Shown one piece after another: positions 38,085-46,690 of a DNA stretch of 64,000 nucleotides; position 1 is the first letter of the stretch, and each line of letters opens with the position of its first letter. The stretch lies in NCBI RefSeq assembly GCF_008364795.1, contig NZ_VTTM01000001.1, forward strand, positions 1,116,001 through 1,180,000. The letters run 5' to 3'. Origin of the DNA: Azospirillum oryzae (GTDB lineage: Bacteria; Pseudomonadota; Alphaproteobacteria; Azospirillales; Azospirillaceae). The translations under genes and the position numbers were made by a program. Below the pieces are notes generated by a model. The model was not told where the DNA came from, did not search any database, and saw only the letters and a list, made by a program, of their open reading frames with translations.

Positions 38085-38525
38085 ATGGACGACTTCGGAC
38101 GACTGCCTCCCGACGACTACCAGTTGGCCGGCCAGGTTCACCACCGCCTGCGCCGCGCCCATCAGCGCGCGTCGGCGATCTTCATCGACCTGATCGGCGA
38201 TTCGCTTCTGACCCCCACCCAATGGGCGGCCCTGGCCACCCTGTATGCCGAGGGTCCGCTGTCGCAGAACCAGCTCGGCCGGCTGACCTACATGGATCCG
38301 GCGACCACGCAAGGCGTGATCCTGCGGCTGGTGGAGCGCAATCTGGTCGAACGCCAGCCCGACCCGCAGGACCGCCGCCGCACCAGCGTCCGCCTGACGC
38401 GGATCGGCCAGGCGCTGGTCGTCGACCTGACGGCCAACGCTGCCGCCGCCCACGAACGCACGCTGGAACCGCTGTCGGAGGAAGAGCGGGTGCAGTTCAT
38501 GGCCCTGCTGGCCCGCCTGATGTAG
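38085..38525 (+). CDS. MarR-family transcriptional regulator
   Basis: 146 residues. The winged helix is at about residues 45-115, with LTPTQWAALATLYAEGPLSQ, the recognition helix near MDPATTQGVILRL and the wing DPQDRRRTSVRLT. MarR proteins bind palindromic operators as dimers and are released by small phenolic or oxidised ligands. The target is unknown; the Liv-type transporter genes start 165 bases downstream on the same strand. Confidence 0.9.
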   Translation: MDDFGRLPPDDYQLAGQVHHRLRRAHQRASAIFIDLIGDSLLTPTQWAALATLYAEGPLSQNQLGRLTYMDPATTQGVILRLVERNLVERQPDPQDRRRTSVRLTRIGQALVVDLTANAAAAHERTLEPLSEEERVQFMALLARLM

Positions 38526-38690
38526 GCGGCATCGCCTGATGGTTTGAGAAAGGCCGTCGGGAAAGGCCGAACGGGGAAAATCCCGATCAGGCGGTGACTT
38601 TTGCGCGGGGTTTGCTATGAACGCGGTGTGTTGCGTCGCACCGCGACCCGGACACGCCGCTGGTCTCTCACGAACCGGGGTCCCCGCAGG

Positions 38691-39974
38691 ATGAAGCACC
38701 GCCACCCGACCGCCTCGCCGACGGCGAAGTCCCTTCTTTCGGCCGCTCTGTTCGCCGCCCTTGCCGCCGCCCTTGCCGCCGCCGTGCTGACCACGGGCCC
38801 CGCCGCCGCCGAATCCGCAAAGGAGCCGGTGAAGTTCAGCGGCGCGCCGGTGCGGGTGGGCGAGATCAACAGCTACACCGGGCTGCCCGCCTTCACCATC
38901 CCCTACCGCCAGGGCTGGCAGCTGGCGCTGGAGGAGATCAACGCCCAGGGCGGCGTGATCGGCTGCTGCGAGTTGCAGGTCGTCTCGCGCGACGACGCCG
39001 GCAAGCCCGACGACGCGGTGCGCGTCGCGCAGGAGCTGGTGACGAACGAGGCGGTGGACGTGCTGGCCGGCACCTATTTCTCCCACATCGGTCTGGCCGT
39101 CGCCGATTTCGCCGCGCGCAACAAGGTACCCTTCGTCGCGGCCGAGCCGCTGACCGACGCCATCACCTGGGCCAAGGGCAACCGCTACACCTTCCGCCTG
39201 CGTCCCAGCACCTACATGCAGGCGGCCATGCTGGTGGAAGAGGCGGCGAAGCTGCCGGCCAAGCGCTGGGCCACCGTCGCCCCCAACTACGAATACGGCC
39301 AGTCGGCGGTGGCGTGGTTCAAGCAACTGCTGAAGGAAAAGCGCCCGGACGTGGAGTTCGTGGCCGAGCAATGGCCGGCCCAGGGCAAGCTGGAGGCCGG
39401 CCCGACCGTCCAGGCGCTGGCCGCCGCCAAGCCCGACGCGATCTTCAACGTCACCTTCGGCGCCGATCTCGCCAAGTTCGTGCGAGAGGGCGAGGGCCGC
39501 GGCCTGTTCCGCAACCGCAAGGTCGTCAGCCTGCTGACCGGCGAGCCGGAATATCTGGAGCCGATGAAGGACGAGGCGCCGGAAGGCTGGATCGTCACCG
39601 GCTATCCCTGGGAGCAGATCGACACGCCCGCCCACAAGGCCTTCGTCGCCGCCTACACCGCGCGCTTCAAGGAATCGCCCAAGGCGGGTTCCATCGTCGG
39701 CTACACCACCATGAAGGCGGTCGCCGCCGCGATCACCAAGGCCAAATCCAGCAACGCCGAGCCGATCGTCGATGCGCTGGCCGGCCTGACCTTCGACAGC
39801 CCGGTCGGCCCGGTGACCTTCCGTGCCTCCGACCATCAGGCGACGATGGGCACCTATGTCGGCACCACCACCGTCAAGGACGGTCGCGGCACCATGAAGG
39901 ACTGGCACTACGCCGACGGCGCCAACTACCTGCCGCCCGACGACGTGGCGCGCAAGATGCGGCCGGCGGAGTAA
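38691..39974 (+). CDS. Branched-chain-amino-acid-type ABC transporter substrate-binding protein (LivJ-like)
   Basis: 427 residues. A long Ala-rich signal peptide (about residues 12-42, ending AAAESA) is followed by a Peripla_BP_6 two-lobe fold: VRVGEINSYTGLPAFTIPYRQ, LEEINAQGGVIG, and a hinge region around GTYFSHIGLAVADFAAR. The ATG at 38691 is chosen because the signal peptide then begins MKHRHP. Substrate may be an amino acid, amide or urea. It heads the cluster SBP, LivHM, LivG, LivF. Confidence 0.9.
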   Translation: MKHRHPTASPTAKSLLSAALFAALAAALAAAVLTTGPAAAESAKEPVKFSGAPVRVGEINSYTGLPAFTIPYRQGWQLALEEINAQGGVIGCCELQVVSRDDAGKPDDAVRVAQELVTNEAVDVLAGTYFSHIGLAVADFAARNKVPFVAAEPLTDAITWAKGNRYTFRLRPSTYMQAAMLVEEAAKLPAKRWATVAPNYEYGQSAVAWFKQLLKEKRPDVEFVAEQWPAQGKLEAGPTVQALAAAKPDAIFNVTFGADLAKFVREGEGRGLFRNRKVVSLLTGEPEYLEPMKDEAPEGWIVTGYPWEQIDTPAHKAFVAAYTARFKESPKAGSIVGYTTMKAVAAAITKAKSSNAEPIVDALAGLTFDSPVGPVTFRASDHQATMGTYVGTTTVKDGRGTMKDWHYADGANYLPPDDVARKMRPAE

Positions 39975-39991
39975 AGTTGTAGGCTTCGATT

Positions 39992-40095
39992 GCCCCCTCC
40001 CCAACCCTCCCCCACCTTCGGTGGGAGAGGGGGACTGCCGCCGCTCTGCGACTGACTCCCTCTCCCTCGAAGAGGGGGAGGGTTGGGGAGGGGGC
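39992..40095. repeat. Palindromic intergenic repeat with 22-bp arms
   Basis: Bases 39992-40013 (GCCCCCTCCCCAACCCTCCC and two more) are the exact reverse complement of 40074-40095. The interior holds smaller hairpins (CCCACC/GGTGGG and CTCCCTCT/AGAGGG types). It lies between the binding-protein and permease genes, just where an mRNA stability element would raise expression of the binding protein. The C-rich style resembles dispersed mini-repeats of high-GC alphaproteobacteria. Confidence 0.85.
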
Positions 40096-40122
40096 AAGAG
40101 TCCGCACCGAAACGACGAATCC

Positions 40123-41970
40123 ATGTCCTTCCTCCTCGTCCAGGCCCTCAGCGGGCTCGCGACCGCGGCGACGCTGTTCCTGGTGTCGTCGGGGCTGACC
40201 ATCGTGTTCGGCGTGACGCGGATCGTGAATTTCGCGCACGGCTCCTTCTACATGGTCGGCGCCTATGCCGGCTGGTCGCTGATCGAGCGGTTCGGCGGCA
40301 CGCCGGCCGGCTTCTGGGGATCGGTCGCCGCCGCGGCGCTGGCGATGGGCGTCCTCGGCGCCGCCATGGAGATCGGCCTGCTGCGTCGGCTCTACCGTTC
40401 GCCGGAGCTGTTCCAGCTGCTGGGCACCTTCGGCGTCGTGCTGGTGGTGCAGGACCTGACCGCCTGGGCCTGGGGACCGGAGGATCTGCTGGGCCGCCGG
40501 GCGTCGGGGTTGAAGGGTTCCATCGACATCCTCGACCAGCCCTTCCCGCTCTACGACCTCGTGCTGATCGGCCTCGGGCCGCTGGTGCTGGGATTGCTGT
40601 GGCTGCTGTTCAACCGCACCCGCTGGGGCACGCTGGTGCGCGCGGCGACGCAGGACCGCGAGATGACCAGCGCGCTGGGCGTCGATCCGGCGCGGCTGTT
40701 CACCGGCGTGCTGTTCCTGGGCTGCGCGCTGGCCGGGCTCGGCGGCGCGCTGCAGGTCCCGCGCGAGGCGGTGACCCTGCAGATGGACGTTGCCATCGTT
40801 GTGGAGGCCTTCGTCGTCGTCGTGGTCGGCGGCATGGGCAGCCTGACCGGCGCATTCCTGGCCTCGCTGCTGATCGGGCAGTTGCAGGCCTTCGGCATCC
40901 TGGTCTTCCCGCAGATCACGCTGGTGATCGTCTTCCTGTTCATGGCGGTGGTGCTGGTGCTGCGCCCGCATGGCCTGCTCGGCCGGGCGGAGGAGATGCC
41001 GCCGACCGCACCCGCCACGGTGACCGTGCCGCTGTCGCGCGGACGCCACGCCGGGGTTTGGGCGCTGGCGCTGCTGGCGGTGATGGCGGCGGCACCACTG
41101 GTCGCCGGCGATTACGCGCTGATCCTATTGACCGAGGTCGTCATCCTCGCCCTGTTCGCCGCCAGCCTGCATCTGCTGATCGGGTTGGGCGGACTGGTGT
41201 CCTTCGGCCATGCGGCGTGGTTCGGGCTGGGCGCCTACGGCTCGGCCCTGCTGGTCAAGCACATGGACGCGCCGATGCCGCTGGCGCTGGCCGGCGCACC
41301 GGTGCTGGCCGGGCTGGGGGCGCTGGTGGCGGGCTGGTTCTGCGTGCGGCGGTCGGGGCTATATTTCGCCATGCTGACGCTGGCCTTCGCGCAGATCGTC
41401 TGGTCGATCGCCTTCCAATGGTATGCGGTGACCGGCGGCGACAACGGCATCCTCGGCGTCTGGCCATCGGCCTGGGCGGCGGGCAAGGCGGCCTATTACT
41501 GGCTGACGCTGGCGCTGTGCGGCGGAGCGTTGTGGCTGCTGCGCCGGGCGGCGTTCGCCCCCTTCGGCTATGCGCTGCGGGCCGGGCGCGACTCGGGGCT
41601 GCGCGCCGAATCGGTGGGCATCGACGTGCGCCGCTTCCAGTGGATGGCTTTCGTGCTGGCCGGCGCAGCGGCGGGTCTGGCCGGCGGCCTCTACGCCTTC
41701 GCCAAGGGCAGCGTCTTCCCCACCCTGCTGGCGGTACCGCAGTCGGTCGATGCGCTGGTGATGGTGCTGATGGGCGGCATACAGACCGTCGCCGGGCCGC
41801 TTGCCGGCGCCGCGGTCTTCCACCTGCTGGAGTCGGAAGTGATGAGCATGACCGACTGGTGGCGGCTGGTGCTGGGTCTCATCATCGTCGCGCTGGTGCT
41901 GGTCTTCCCCAAGGGCATCGTCGGCTTCCTGTCCGGCCTGCGTTCTTCCTTTGGGCGGAGGCGGGCATGA
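40123..41970 (+). CDS. Fused Liv-type ABC permease (LivH-LivM fusion)
   Basis: 615 residues. Residues 1-290 match a LivH permease (SSGLTIVFGVTRIVNFAHGS near the N terminus, then GVDPARLFTGVLFLGCALAG). Residues about 305-615 match LivM (GLGGLVSFGHAAWFGLGAYG; GIDVRRFQWMAFVLAGAAAG). The join runs through LRPHGLLGRAEEMPPTAPA. Both halves keep the EAA-like cytoplasmic loop. ATG at 40123 is chosen because upstream residues come from the repeat. The stop overlaps the next gene by four bases (ATGA). Confidence 0.9.
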   Translation: MSFLLVQALSGLATAATLFLVSSGLTIVFGVTRIVNFAHGSFYMVGAYAGWSLIERFGGTPAGFWGSVAAAALAMGVLGAAMEIGLLRRLYRSPELFQLLGTFGVVLVVQDLTAWAWGPEDLLGRRASGLKGSIDILDQPFPLYDLVLIGLGPLVLGLLWLLFNRTRWGTLVRAATQDREMTSALGVDPARLFTGVLFLGCALAGLGGALQVPREAVTLQMDVAIVVEAFVVVVVGGMGSLTGAFLASLLIGQLQAFGILVFPQITLVIVFLFMAVVLVLRPHGLLGRAEEMPPTAPATVTVPLSRGRHAGVWALALLAVMAAAPLVAGDYALILLTEVVILALFAASLHLLIGLGGLVSFGHAAWFGLGAYGSALLVKHMDAPMPLALAGAPVLAGLGALVAGWFCVRRSGLYFAMLTLAFAQIVWSIAFQWYAVTGGDNGILGVWPSAWAAGKAAYYWLTLALCGGALWLLRRAAFAPFGYALRAGRDSGLRAESVGIDVRRFQWMAFVLAGAAAGLAGGLYAFAKGSVFPTLLAVPQSVDALVMVLMGGIQTVAGPLAGAAVFHLLESEVMSMTDWWRLVLGLIIVALVLVFPKGIVGFLSGLRSSFGRRRA

Positions 41971-42710
41971 CCGAGCTGGTGGTGCACGACCTGCAACGCT
42001 CCTTCGGCGGGGTGCAGGCGGTGGGCGGCGTGTCCTTCACCCTGCGCTCCGGCGACCTGCTGGCGCTGATCGGCCCCAATGGCGCGGGCAAGAGCACCTG
42101 CTTCAACCTGCTGAACGGCCAGCTGCGGCCCGACTCGGGCTCGGTCAGACTGGACGGGACGGAACTGGTCGGTCTGCCGCCGCGGCGCATCTGGGCGCTG
42201 GGCGTCGGCCGCACCTTCCAGATCACCGCGACCTTCGCCTCGATGACGGTGGCGGAGAATGTGCAGATGGTGCTGCTGTCGCGTGCCCGCCGGCTGTTCG
42301 GGCTGTGGCGCCCGGCCGCCACGCAGTTCCGCGAACCGGCGCTGGCCCTGCTGGACCGCGTCGGCATGGCCGCCCAGGCCGACCGCCCCTGCGGCGTGCT
42401 GGCCTATGGCGACGTCAAGCGGGTCGAACTGGCGATGGCGCTGGCGAGCGAACCGACGGTGCTGCTGATGGACGAACCGACCGCCGGCATGGCCCCGGCC
42501 GAACGCCTCGCCCTGATGGCGCTGACGGCGGAGCTGGTGCGCGAGCGCGGCCTCGCCGTGCTGTTCACCGAGCATGACATGGACGCCGTCTTCGGCCACG
42601 CCACCCGCGTGCTGGTGCTCGACCGCGGCCGGCTGATCGCGGAAGGTTCGCCGGATCAGGTGCGCGCCGACCCGCGTGTGCAGTCCGTCTATCTGGGAGG
42701 CGAGGCATGA
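41967..42710 (+). CDS. Liv-type ABC transporter ATP-binding protein (LivG-like)
   Basis: 247 residues. Walker A GPNGAGKST at about residues 36-44, Walker B TVLLMDEPTAGM, and the H-loop TEHDMD. The signature motif is replaced by LAYGDVKRVELAMAL, where LSYG-type variants are common in LivG. It energises the fused permease with its LivF partner, whose gene overlaps by four bases. Confidence 0.92.
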   Translation: MTELVVHDLQRSFGGVQAVGGVSFTLRSGDLLALIGPNGAGKSTCFNLLNGQLRPDSGSVRLDGTELVGLPPRRIWALGVGRTFQITATFASMTVAENVQMVLLSRARRLFGLWRPAATQFREPALALLDRVGMAAQADRPCGVLAYGDVKRVELAMALASEPTVLLMDEPTAGMAPAERLALMALTAELVRERGLAVLFTEHDMDAVFGHATRVLVLDRGRLIAEGSPDQVRADPRVQSVYLGGEA

Positions 42711-43420
42711 GCGAAGCTCTGCTGACGGTGGACGGTCTCCAGGCGTGGTACGGCCGCGCCCACATCCTCGACGGCATCGCCCTGACTGTGGGGCGAGGCG
42801 AGGTGGTGGCGCTGATGGGGCGCAACGGCGCCGGCAAGACCACCACGCTGAAGGCGATCATGGGGCTGGTGGAGCGCCGCGCCGCGACCCTGCGCCTCGA
42901 CGGATGCGACCTGTCGGCCCTGCCCACCCACCGCATCGCCCGGCTCGGCGTCGGCTATGTGCCGGAGGACCGCCGCATCTTCGCCGACCTGACGGTGGAG
43001 GAGAATCTGGAGGTCGGCCGCCAGCCGCCCCGCCCCGGCGCGCCCGTCTGGACACCGGAGAAGCTGTTCGCGCTGTTCCCCAACCTTGCGGAGATGCGCG
43101 GCCGCCGCGGCACCCGGATGAGCGGCGGCGAGCAGCAGATGCTGACGCTGGCCCGCACGCTGATGGGCAACCCGTCGCTGCTTCTGCTGGACGAACCGTC
43201 GGAAGGGTTGGCGCCGCTGATCGTCAGGCAGATGGCCGACGCGGTGCGGCGCCTGAAGGCGGAGGGGTTGTCGGTCCTGCTGTCCGAACAGAGCCTGTCC
43301 TTCGCCTCCGCCGTCGCCGACCGCGCCTGCGTCATCGAGACCGGCCGCCTGCGCTGGACCGGCACGATGACGGAGCTTATGGCCGATGACGGGGTGAGGG
43401 CGGCCTATCTGGCAGTTTGA
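42707..43420 (+). CDS. Liv-type ABC transporter ATP-binding protein (LivF-like)
   Basis: 237 residues. Walker A GRNGAGKTT, signature MSGGEQQML, Walker B LLLLDEPSEGLAP and an unusual H-loop reading SEQSL, as LivF proteins often have Gln in place of His. Q-loop near VPEDRRIFADLTVEEN. Last gene of the transporter cluster; it converges on the next binding-protein gene with only 22 bases between. Confidence 0.92.
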   Translation: MSEALLTVDGLQAWYGRAHILDGIALTVGRGEVVALMGRNGAGKTTTLKAIMGLVERRAATLRLDGCDLSALPTHRIARLGVGYVPEDRRIFADLTVEENLEVGRQPPRPGAPVWTPEKLFALFPNLAEMRGRRGTRMSGGEQQMLTLARTLMGNPSLLLLDEPSEGLAPLIVRQMADAVRRLKAEGLSVLLSEQSLSFASAVADRACVIETGRLRWTGTMTELMADDGVRAAYLAV

Positions 43421-43442
43421 TCACGCCCCGGGAAAGGGATGG

Positions 43443-44480
43443 TCACTCCCCCGCGACGCTGAGGTCCATCACCGACTTCGGGTCCAGCGCCTTGTCGACC
43501 TGCCCTTCGGACTGCCAGAACTTCACCTGATTGACGATGTCGTCCACCAGCAGGCGGGCCTGCGGGTCGACATAGGGCAGGCCGGCGGCGACGATCTCCG
43601 GCTTCTGCTTGGTGGCGTCGGCGATGATGCCCAGCAGCTCGTCATAGCCGGGGCCCTTCACCAGAGCGCCCGAGGCGTCCTTGCCGTTGAAGGCGGCGTG
43701 GTATTCGGCCAGCGCGGTCTTGTAGGCGCGGACGAACTTCTCCACCAGCGGGCGGCGGTCCTTCATCGTCTTCGGTGCGGTGAACAGGGCGCCGAGCTGC
43801 CACGGCGTCTCGTCGCCGACCCAGCCCAGGATCTTGCCGGCGCCGTCGGTCGCCAGCTGCCGCGACACGGTGGACGGCGCGATGATGGCGTCGACCTGCC
43901 CGCCCTTGAAGGCGGCGACCATCTTCGGCACGTCCTGCAGCGGCACCATGGTCACGTCCTTGACCGTGAAGCCGTGCTTCTGCGCCAGCAGGCCGATCAT
44001 GTAATGGAAGGTCGAGCCGACGGTGGTGATGGCGATCCGCTTGCCCTTCAGGTCGGCCGGCGTCTTCAGCCCGGCCTCAAAGGCGGCGTTGGTCGCCATA
44101 TAGGCGCTCAAGGGGAAACCCGGTTCGTCGCGGCTCTGCGCGGCGATGATGGTGACCGCCCCCTTGGAGGCGAGGTTGTAGAAGCCGGCGGTCAGTCCGG
44201 TGACGCCGAAATCGACGTCGCCCGAGGTTACCGCGACCGGAACCTGCTGGGCCGAGGTGAACATCTTCAGCTCGACGTCCAACCCTTCCTTCTCGAAATA
44301 GCCCTTCGCCTTGGCGATGAAGATCGGGCCGGAGGAGGACAGCGCCAGCGCACCGACCGTCGCCTTCTCCAGCGGCTGCGCCAGCGCGGCGGACATCAGG
44401 GTGCCGGCGGCGAAGGCGGCACCGGCTGTGGCGATCACGGCGCGCCGGGTGAGGCGGGCAACGGTCGTGGCGGCGGTCAT
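43443..44480 (-). CDS. NMT1/SsuA-like ABC transporter substrate-binding protein
   Basis: 345 residues. A Tat-like or Sec signal (RLTRRAVIATAGAAFAAG, with paired Arg) is followed by a type II periplasmic fold: KATVGALALSSSGPIFIAKA, YFEKEGLDVELKMF, KGKRIAITTVGSTFHYMIG and GGQVDAIIAPST. Relatives bind sulfonates, nitrate, taurine or thiamine precursors; the substrate cannot be told. Last gene of the operon ATPase, permease, binding protein. Confidence 0.9.
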   Translation of the reverse strand: MTAATTVARLTRRAVIATAGAAFAAGTLMSAALAQPLEKATVGALALSSSGPIFIAKAKGYFEKEGLDVELKMFTSAQQVPVAVTSGDVDFGVTGLTAGFYNLASKGAVTIIAAQSRDEPGFPLSAYMATNAAFEAGLKTPADLKGKRIAITTVGSTFHYMIGLLAQKHGFTVKDVTMVPLQDVPKMVAAFKGGQVDAIIAPSTVSRQLATDGAGKILGWVGDETPWQLGALFTAPKTMKDRRPLVEKFVRAYKTALAEYHAAFNGKDASGALVKGPGYDELLGIIADATKQKPEIVAAGLPYVDPQARLLVDDIVNQVKFWQSEGQVDKALDPKSVMDLSVAGE

Positions 44481-44531
44481 GGACGGAAATTCTCCCGATG
44501 GATGGTTCAGGTTTCTTGTGAAGAATGCCGG

Positions 44532-45356
44532 TCAGCGCCAGTTCAGCAGGCGTCGCTCGAGCTGCGACAGCACGGTGCCGATGGCCAGCCCGAGCAGCGA
44601 CAGCACCAGCACGCCGGCCAGCAGCGTATCGGTCTGCATCAGGTTGCCGGCCATCAGCACGAAGGCGCCGATGCCGTACTCCGCCCCGATCATCTCGGCC
44701 GCCACCACCAGGATCAGCGCGATCGACGCGGTGATGCGGAAGCCGGCCAGGATGCCGGGCAAGGCCCCCGGCAACACGATGGAGCGCAGGATCGACCGCC
44801 AGGGCAGTCCGAAGCTCTGCGCCATGCGGATCAGGTTGCGCGGCACAGAATCGATGGCGCTGTAGGTGGCGATGACGGTGGGGAAGAAGACGCCGAAGCC
44901 GATGGTGGCGAATTTCGACGGCTCGCCGATGCCGAACCACAGGATGAACAGCGGCAGCAGCGCGATCTTCGGAATCGGGAAGAAGGCCGACACCAGCGGC
45001 ACCCCCACCGCGCGGGCGGTGGAGAAGATGCCCATGGCGAAACCGACCAGCATGCCGCCCGCCGTGCCCATCACCCAGCCGACGGCGATTCGCGCCAGCG
45101 ACGCCTTCAGGTTCAGCCAGAGCGAGCCGTCCGTCACCATGCCGGCCAGCGCGTGGCCGACGGCGCTCGGCGGCGGCAGGAACAGCGGGCTGGCGAGACC
45201 GAGGCGGCTCGCCCCCTCCCACACCGCTATCAGCAGCGCGAAGGCGGCCAGCGCCGCCCAGGAGTGGCGCTTTACGGTAAAACCACCGCCGCGGAAGCGA
45301 ACAGGCTCGCCGATGGCGGCGGCGGGAGCGACTTTAGGGTTCAGGCTGTCAGGCAC
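44532..45356 (-). CDS. ABC transporter permease (SsuC/TauC-like)
   Basis: 274 residues with about six membrane segments and the EAA loop region FGLPWRSILRSIVLPGALPG. It begins MPDSLNPKVAPAAAIGEP. Its start overlaps the upstream ATPase gene by eight bases, so the two are coupled. Confidence 0.92.
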   Translation of the reverse strand: MPDSLNPKVAPAAAIGEPVRFRGGGFTVKRHSWAALAAFALLIAVWEGASRLGLASPLFLPPPSAVGHALAGMVTDGSLWLNLKASLARIAVGWVMGTAGGMLVGFAMGIFSTARAVGVPLVSAFFPIPKIALLPLFILWFGIGEPSKFATIGFGVFFPTVIATYSAIDSVPRNLIRMAQSFGLPWRSILRSIVLPGALPGILAGFRITASIALILVVAAEMIGAEYGIGAFVLMAGNLMQTDTLLAGVLVLSLLGLAIGTVLSQLERRLLNWR

Positions 45357-46122
45357 GGGCGATCTCCCGGTCGGCCATCTGGGCTTCGGCCTTCATCAGG
45401 TGCCACAGGCGGTCGCGCACTTCGGCCAGATGGGCCTGCGCCGACGGCTCCTGCCGGCGTTCGCGCGGCTCCTCGATGGTGACCAGTTCGCGGATGCGGC
45501 CGGGACGGCGGCTCAGCACGCAGACACGGTCGGCCAGCCGCAGCGCCTCGTCCAGATTGTGGGTGACGTAGAGCGCGGTGGTCTTCTCCCGCCGCCACAG
45601 CTCCAGGAAATCGTCCATCAGCAGTTCGCGCGTCTGGGCGTCCAGCGCCGACAGCGGCTCGTCCAGCAGCAGCATCGCCGGGCGGACCGCCAGCGCGCGG
45701 GCGATGCCGACCCGCTGGCGCATGCCGCCGGACAGCTGTTTGGGCAGGGCGTTGCGGAACTCCGACAGCCCCATACGGCGCAGGCCGCTGTCGACGCGCT
45801 CGCGCCGCTCCGCGGTGGAGAGCCTGTGATGCTCCAGCACCAGGGCGATGTTGTCCTCCACCGTGCGCCAGGGCAGCAGGGCGAAATCCTGGAAGATGAA
45901 GGTGATCGGGTTCAGGCAGCCGTCCGGCACCTCCCCCTCCACCCGGATGCTGCCGGAGGTCGGGGCGACGATGCCGCCGGCGATGCCAAGAAGCGTCGAC
46001 TTTCCGCAGCCGCTGGGACCGATCACGGCCAGGATTTCGCCCTCCGCCAGCGTCAGGTCGATGCCGTCCAGGACGGTCAGATCGTCATATCGGTGGGTCA
46101 GATCGGAAACGAGAAGCCTCAT
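45349..46122 (-). CDS. ABC transporter ATP-binding protein (SsuB/TauB-like)
   Basis: 257 residues. Walker A GPSGCGKST, Q-loop FQDFALLPW, signature LSGGMRQRVGIARAL, Walker B MLLLDEPLSALD, H-loop VTHNLDEAL. First gene of the operon that ends with the binding protein at 43443. A CCATAC-GGCA-GTATGG palindrome lies about 110 bases upstream. Confidence 0.93.
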   Translation of the reverse strand: MRLLVSDLTHRYDDLTVLDGIDLTLAEGEILAVIGPSGCGKSTLLGIAGGIVAPTSGSIRVEGEVPDGCLNPITFIFQDFALLPWRTVEDNIALVLEHHRLSTAERRERVDSGLRRMGLSEFRNALPKQLSGGMRQRVGIARALAVRPAMLLLDEPLSALDAQTRELLMDDFLELWRREKTTALYVTHNLDEALRLADRVCVLSRRPGRIRELVTIEEPRERRQEPSAQAHLAEVRDRLWHLMKAEAQMADREIARA

Positions 46123-46233
46123 CGCGCCCTTTTATGCCCGCGGCCTTGTCGGCGGGGTCCGACTGTTCGTTGGGCCCGCCACTATAGCGCGGCGTTCCTC
46201 CTCTGGAGAGGGGAAAGGCTTTCCGCATTCCAG

Positions 46234-46249
46234 CCATACGGCAGTATGG
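46234..46249. promoter_or_regulatory. Palindrome CCATAC-N4-GTATGG, possible operator
   Basis: Perfect 6-bp dyad with a GGCA centre, located between the ATPase gene (start 46122) and a small minus-strand gene (stop 46298). Its position suits an operator for the transporter operon, but no regulator is linked to it. Confidence 0.35.
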
Positions 46250-46297
46250 TAGTGGCCGGAAGGCGTCAAGGCGCTGTCGGCTTCGCGACAGGGTTCG

Positions 46298-46630
46298 TCA
46301 GGCGATGCCGCTGACGGGGCCGGAACCGGCCGGCAGTTCCAATGTCCGCAAGGCGGTGGCACAACGGCCGACGGCGGCCTCCGCCAGACCATGACGCTCG
46401 CTCAGGCCGGCTTCGTCCAGTTCGTCGGGGGTCATCGCCTGCAACAGGACGCGCAAGGTGCGGACATAGGTGCGCAGAAGCGTGGCTTCCTCGGCATGGT
46501 TGCCCAGCAATCCCGCCTGACCGGCAGCATTCAGGGCGGCAAGCTCGCCGTCCAGCGACGCCGCGGCCATTTCGATGGCCAGGAGCGCCCGCGTCAGGCG
46601 GACATGCTTCAGAACGACGACGACGGCCAT
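46298..46630 (-). CDS. Hypothetical helical protein
   Basis: 110 residues. The ATG at 46630 has a GGGGAGGTGG site with a good gap, so it is preferred to the ATG 14 codons upstream. The protein is rich in Ala, Leu and Glu and probably all helical (VLKHVRLTRALLAIEMAAAS, RTYVRTLRVLLQAM). It lies between two ABC operons on the same strand, 60 bases after a permease gene. No family recognised. Confidence 0.6.
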   Translation of the reverse strand: MAVVVVLKHVRLTRALLAIEMAAASLDGELAALNAAGQAGLLGNHAEEATLLRTYVRTLRVLLQAMTPDELDEAGLSERHGLAEAAVGRCATALRTLELPAGSGPVSGIA

Positions 46631-46690
46631 GTCCACCTCCCCTGCCGGCTGGAACGGCGAAGATGAAAGCAACGGCCGTGCCAGAGGTAC

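Noticed and set aside
39992..40095. Mobile element at the 22-bp inverted repeat
   Set aside because: No transposase, no target-site duplication seen, and the interior is only hairpins; it is kept as a mini-repeat.
37929..40202. 757-codon minus-strand frame across the MarR and binding-protein genes
   Set aside because: It spans an intergenic palindrome and two well-supported plus-strand genes; composition is typical of an antisense shadow.
40083..41966. N-terminal extension of the LivG frame through the whole LivHM gene
   Set aside because: The true start at 41967 overlaps the LivHM stop as ATGA, and the extension is the shifted frame of the permease.
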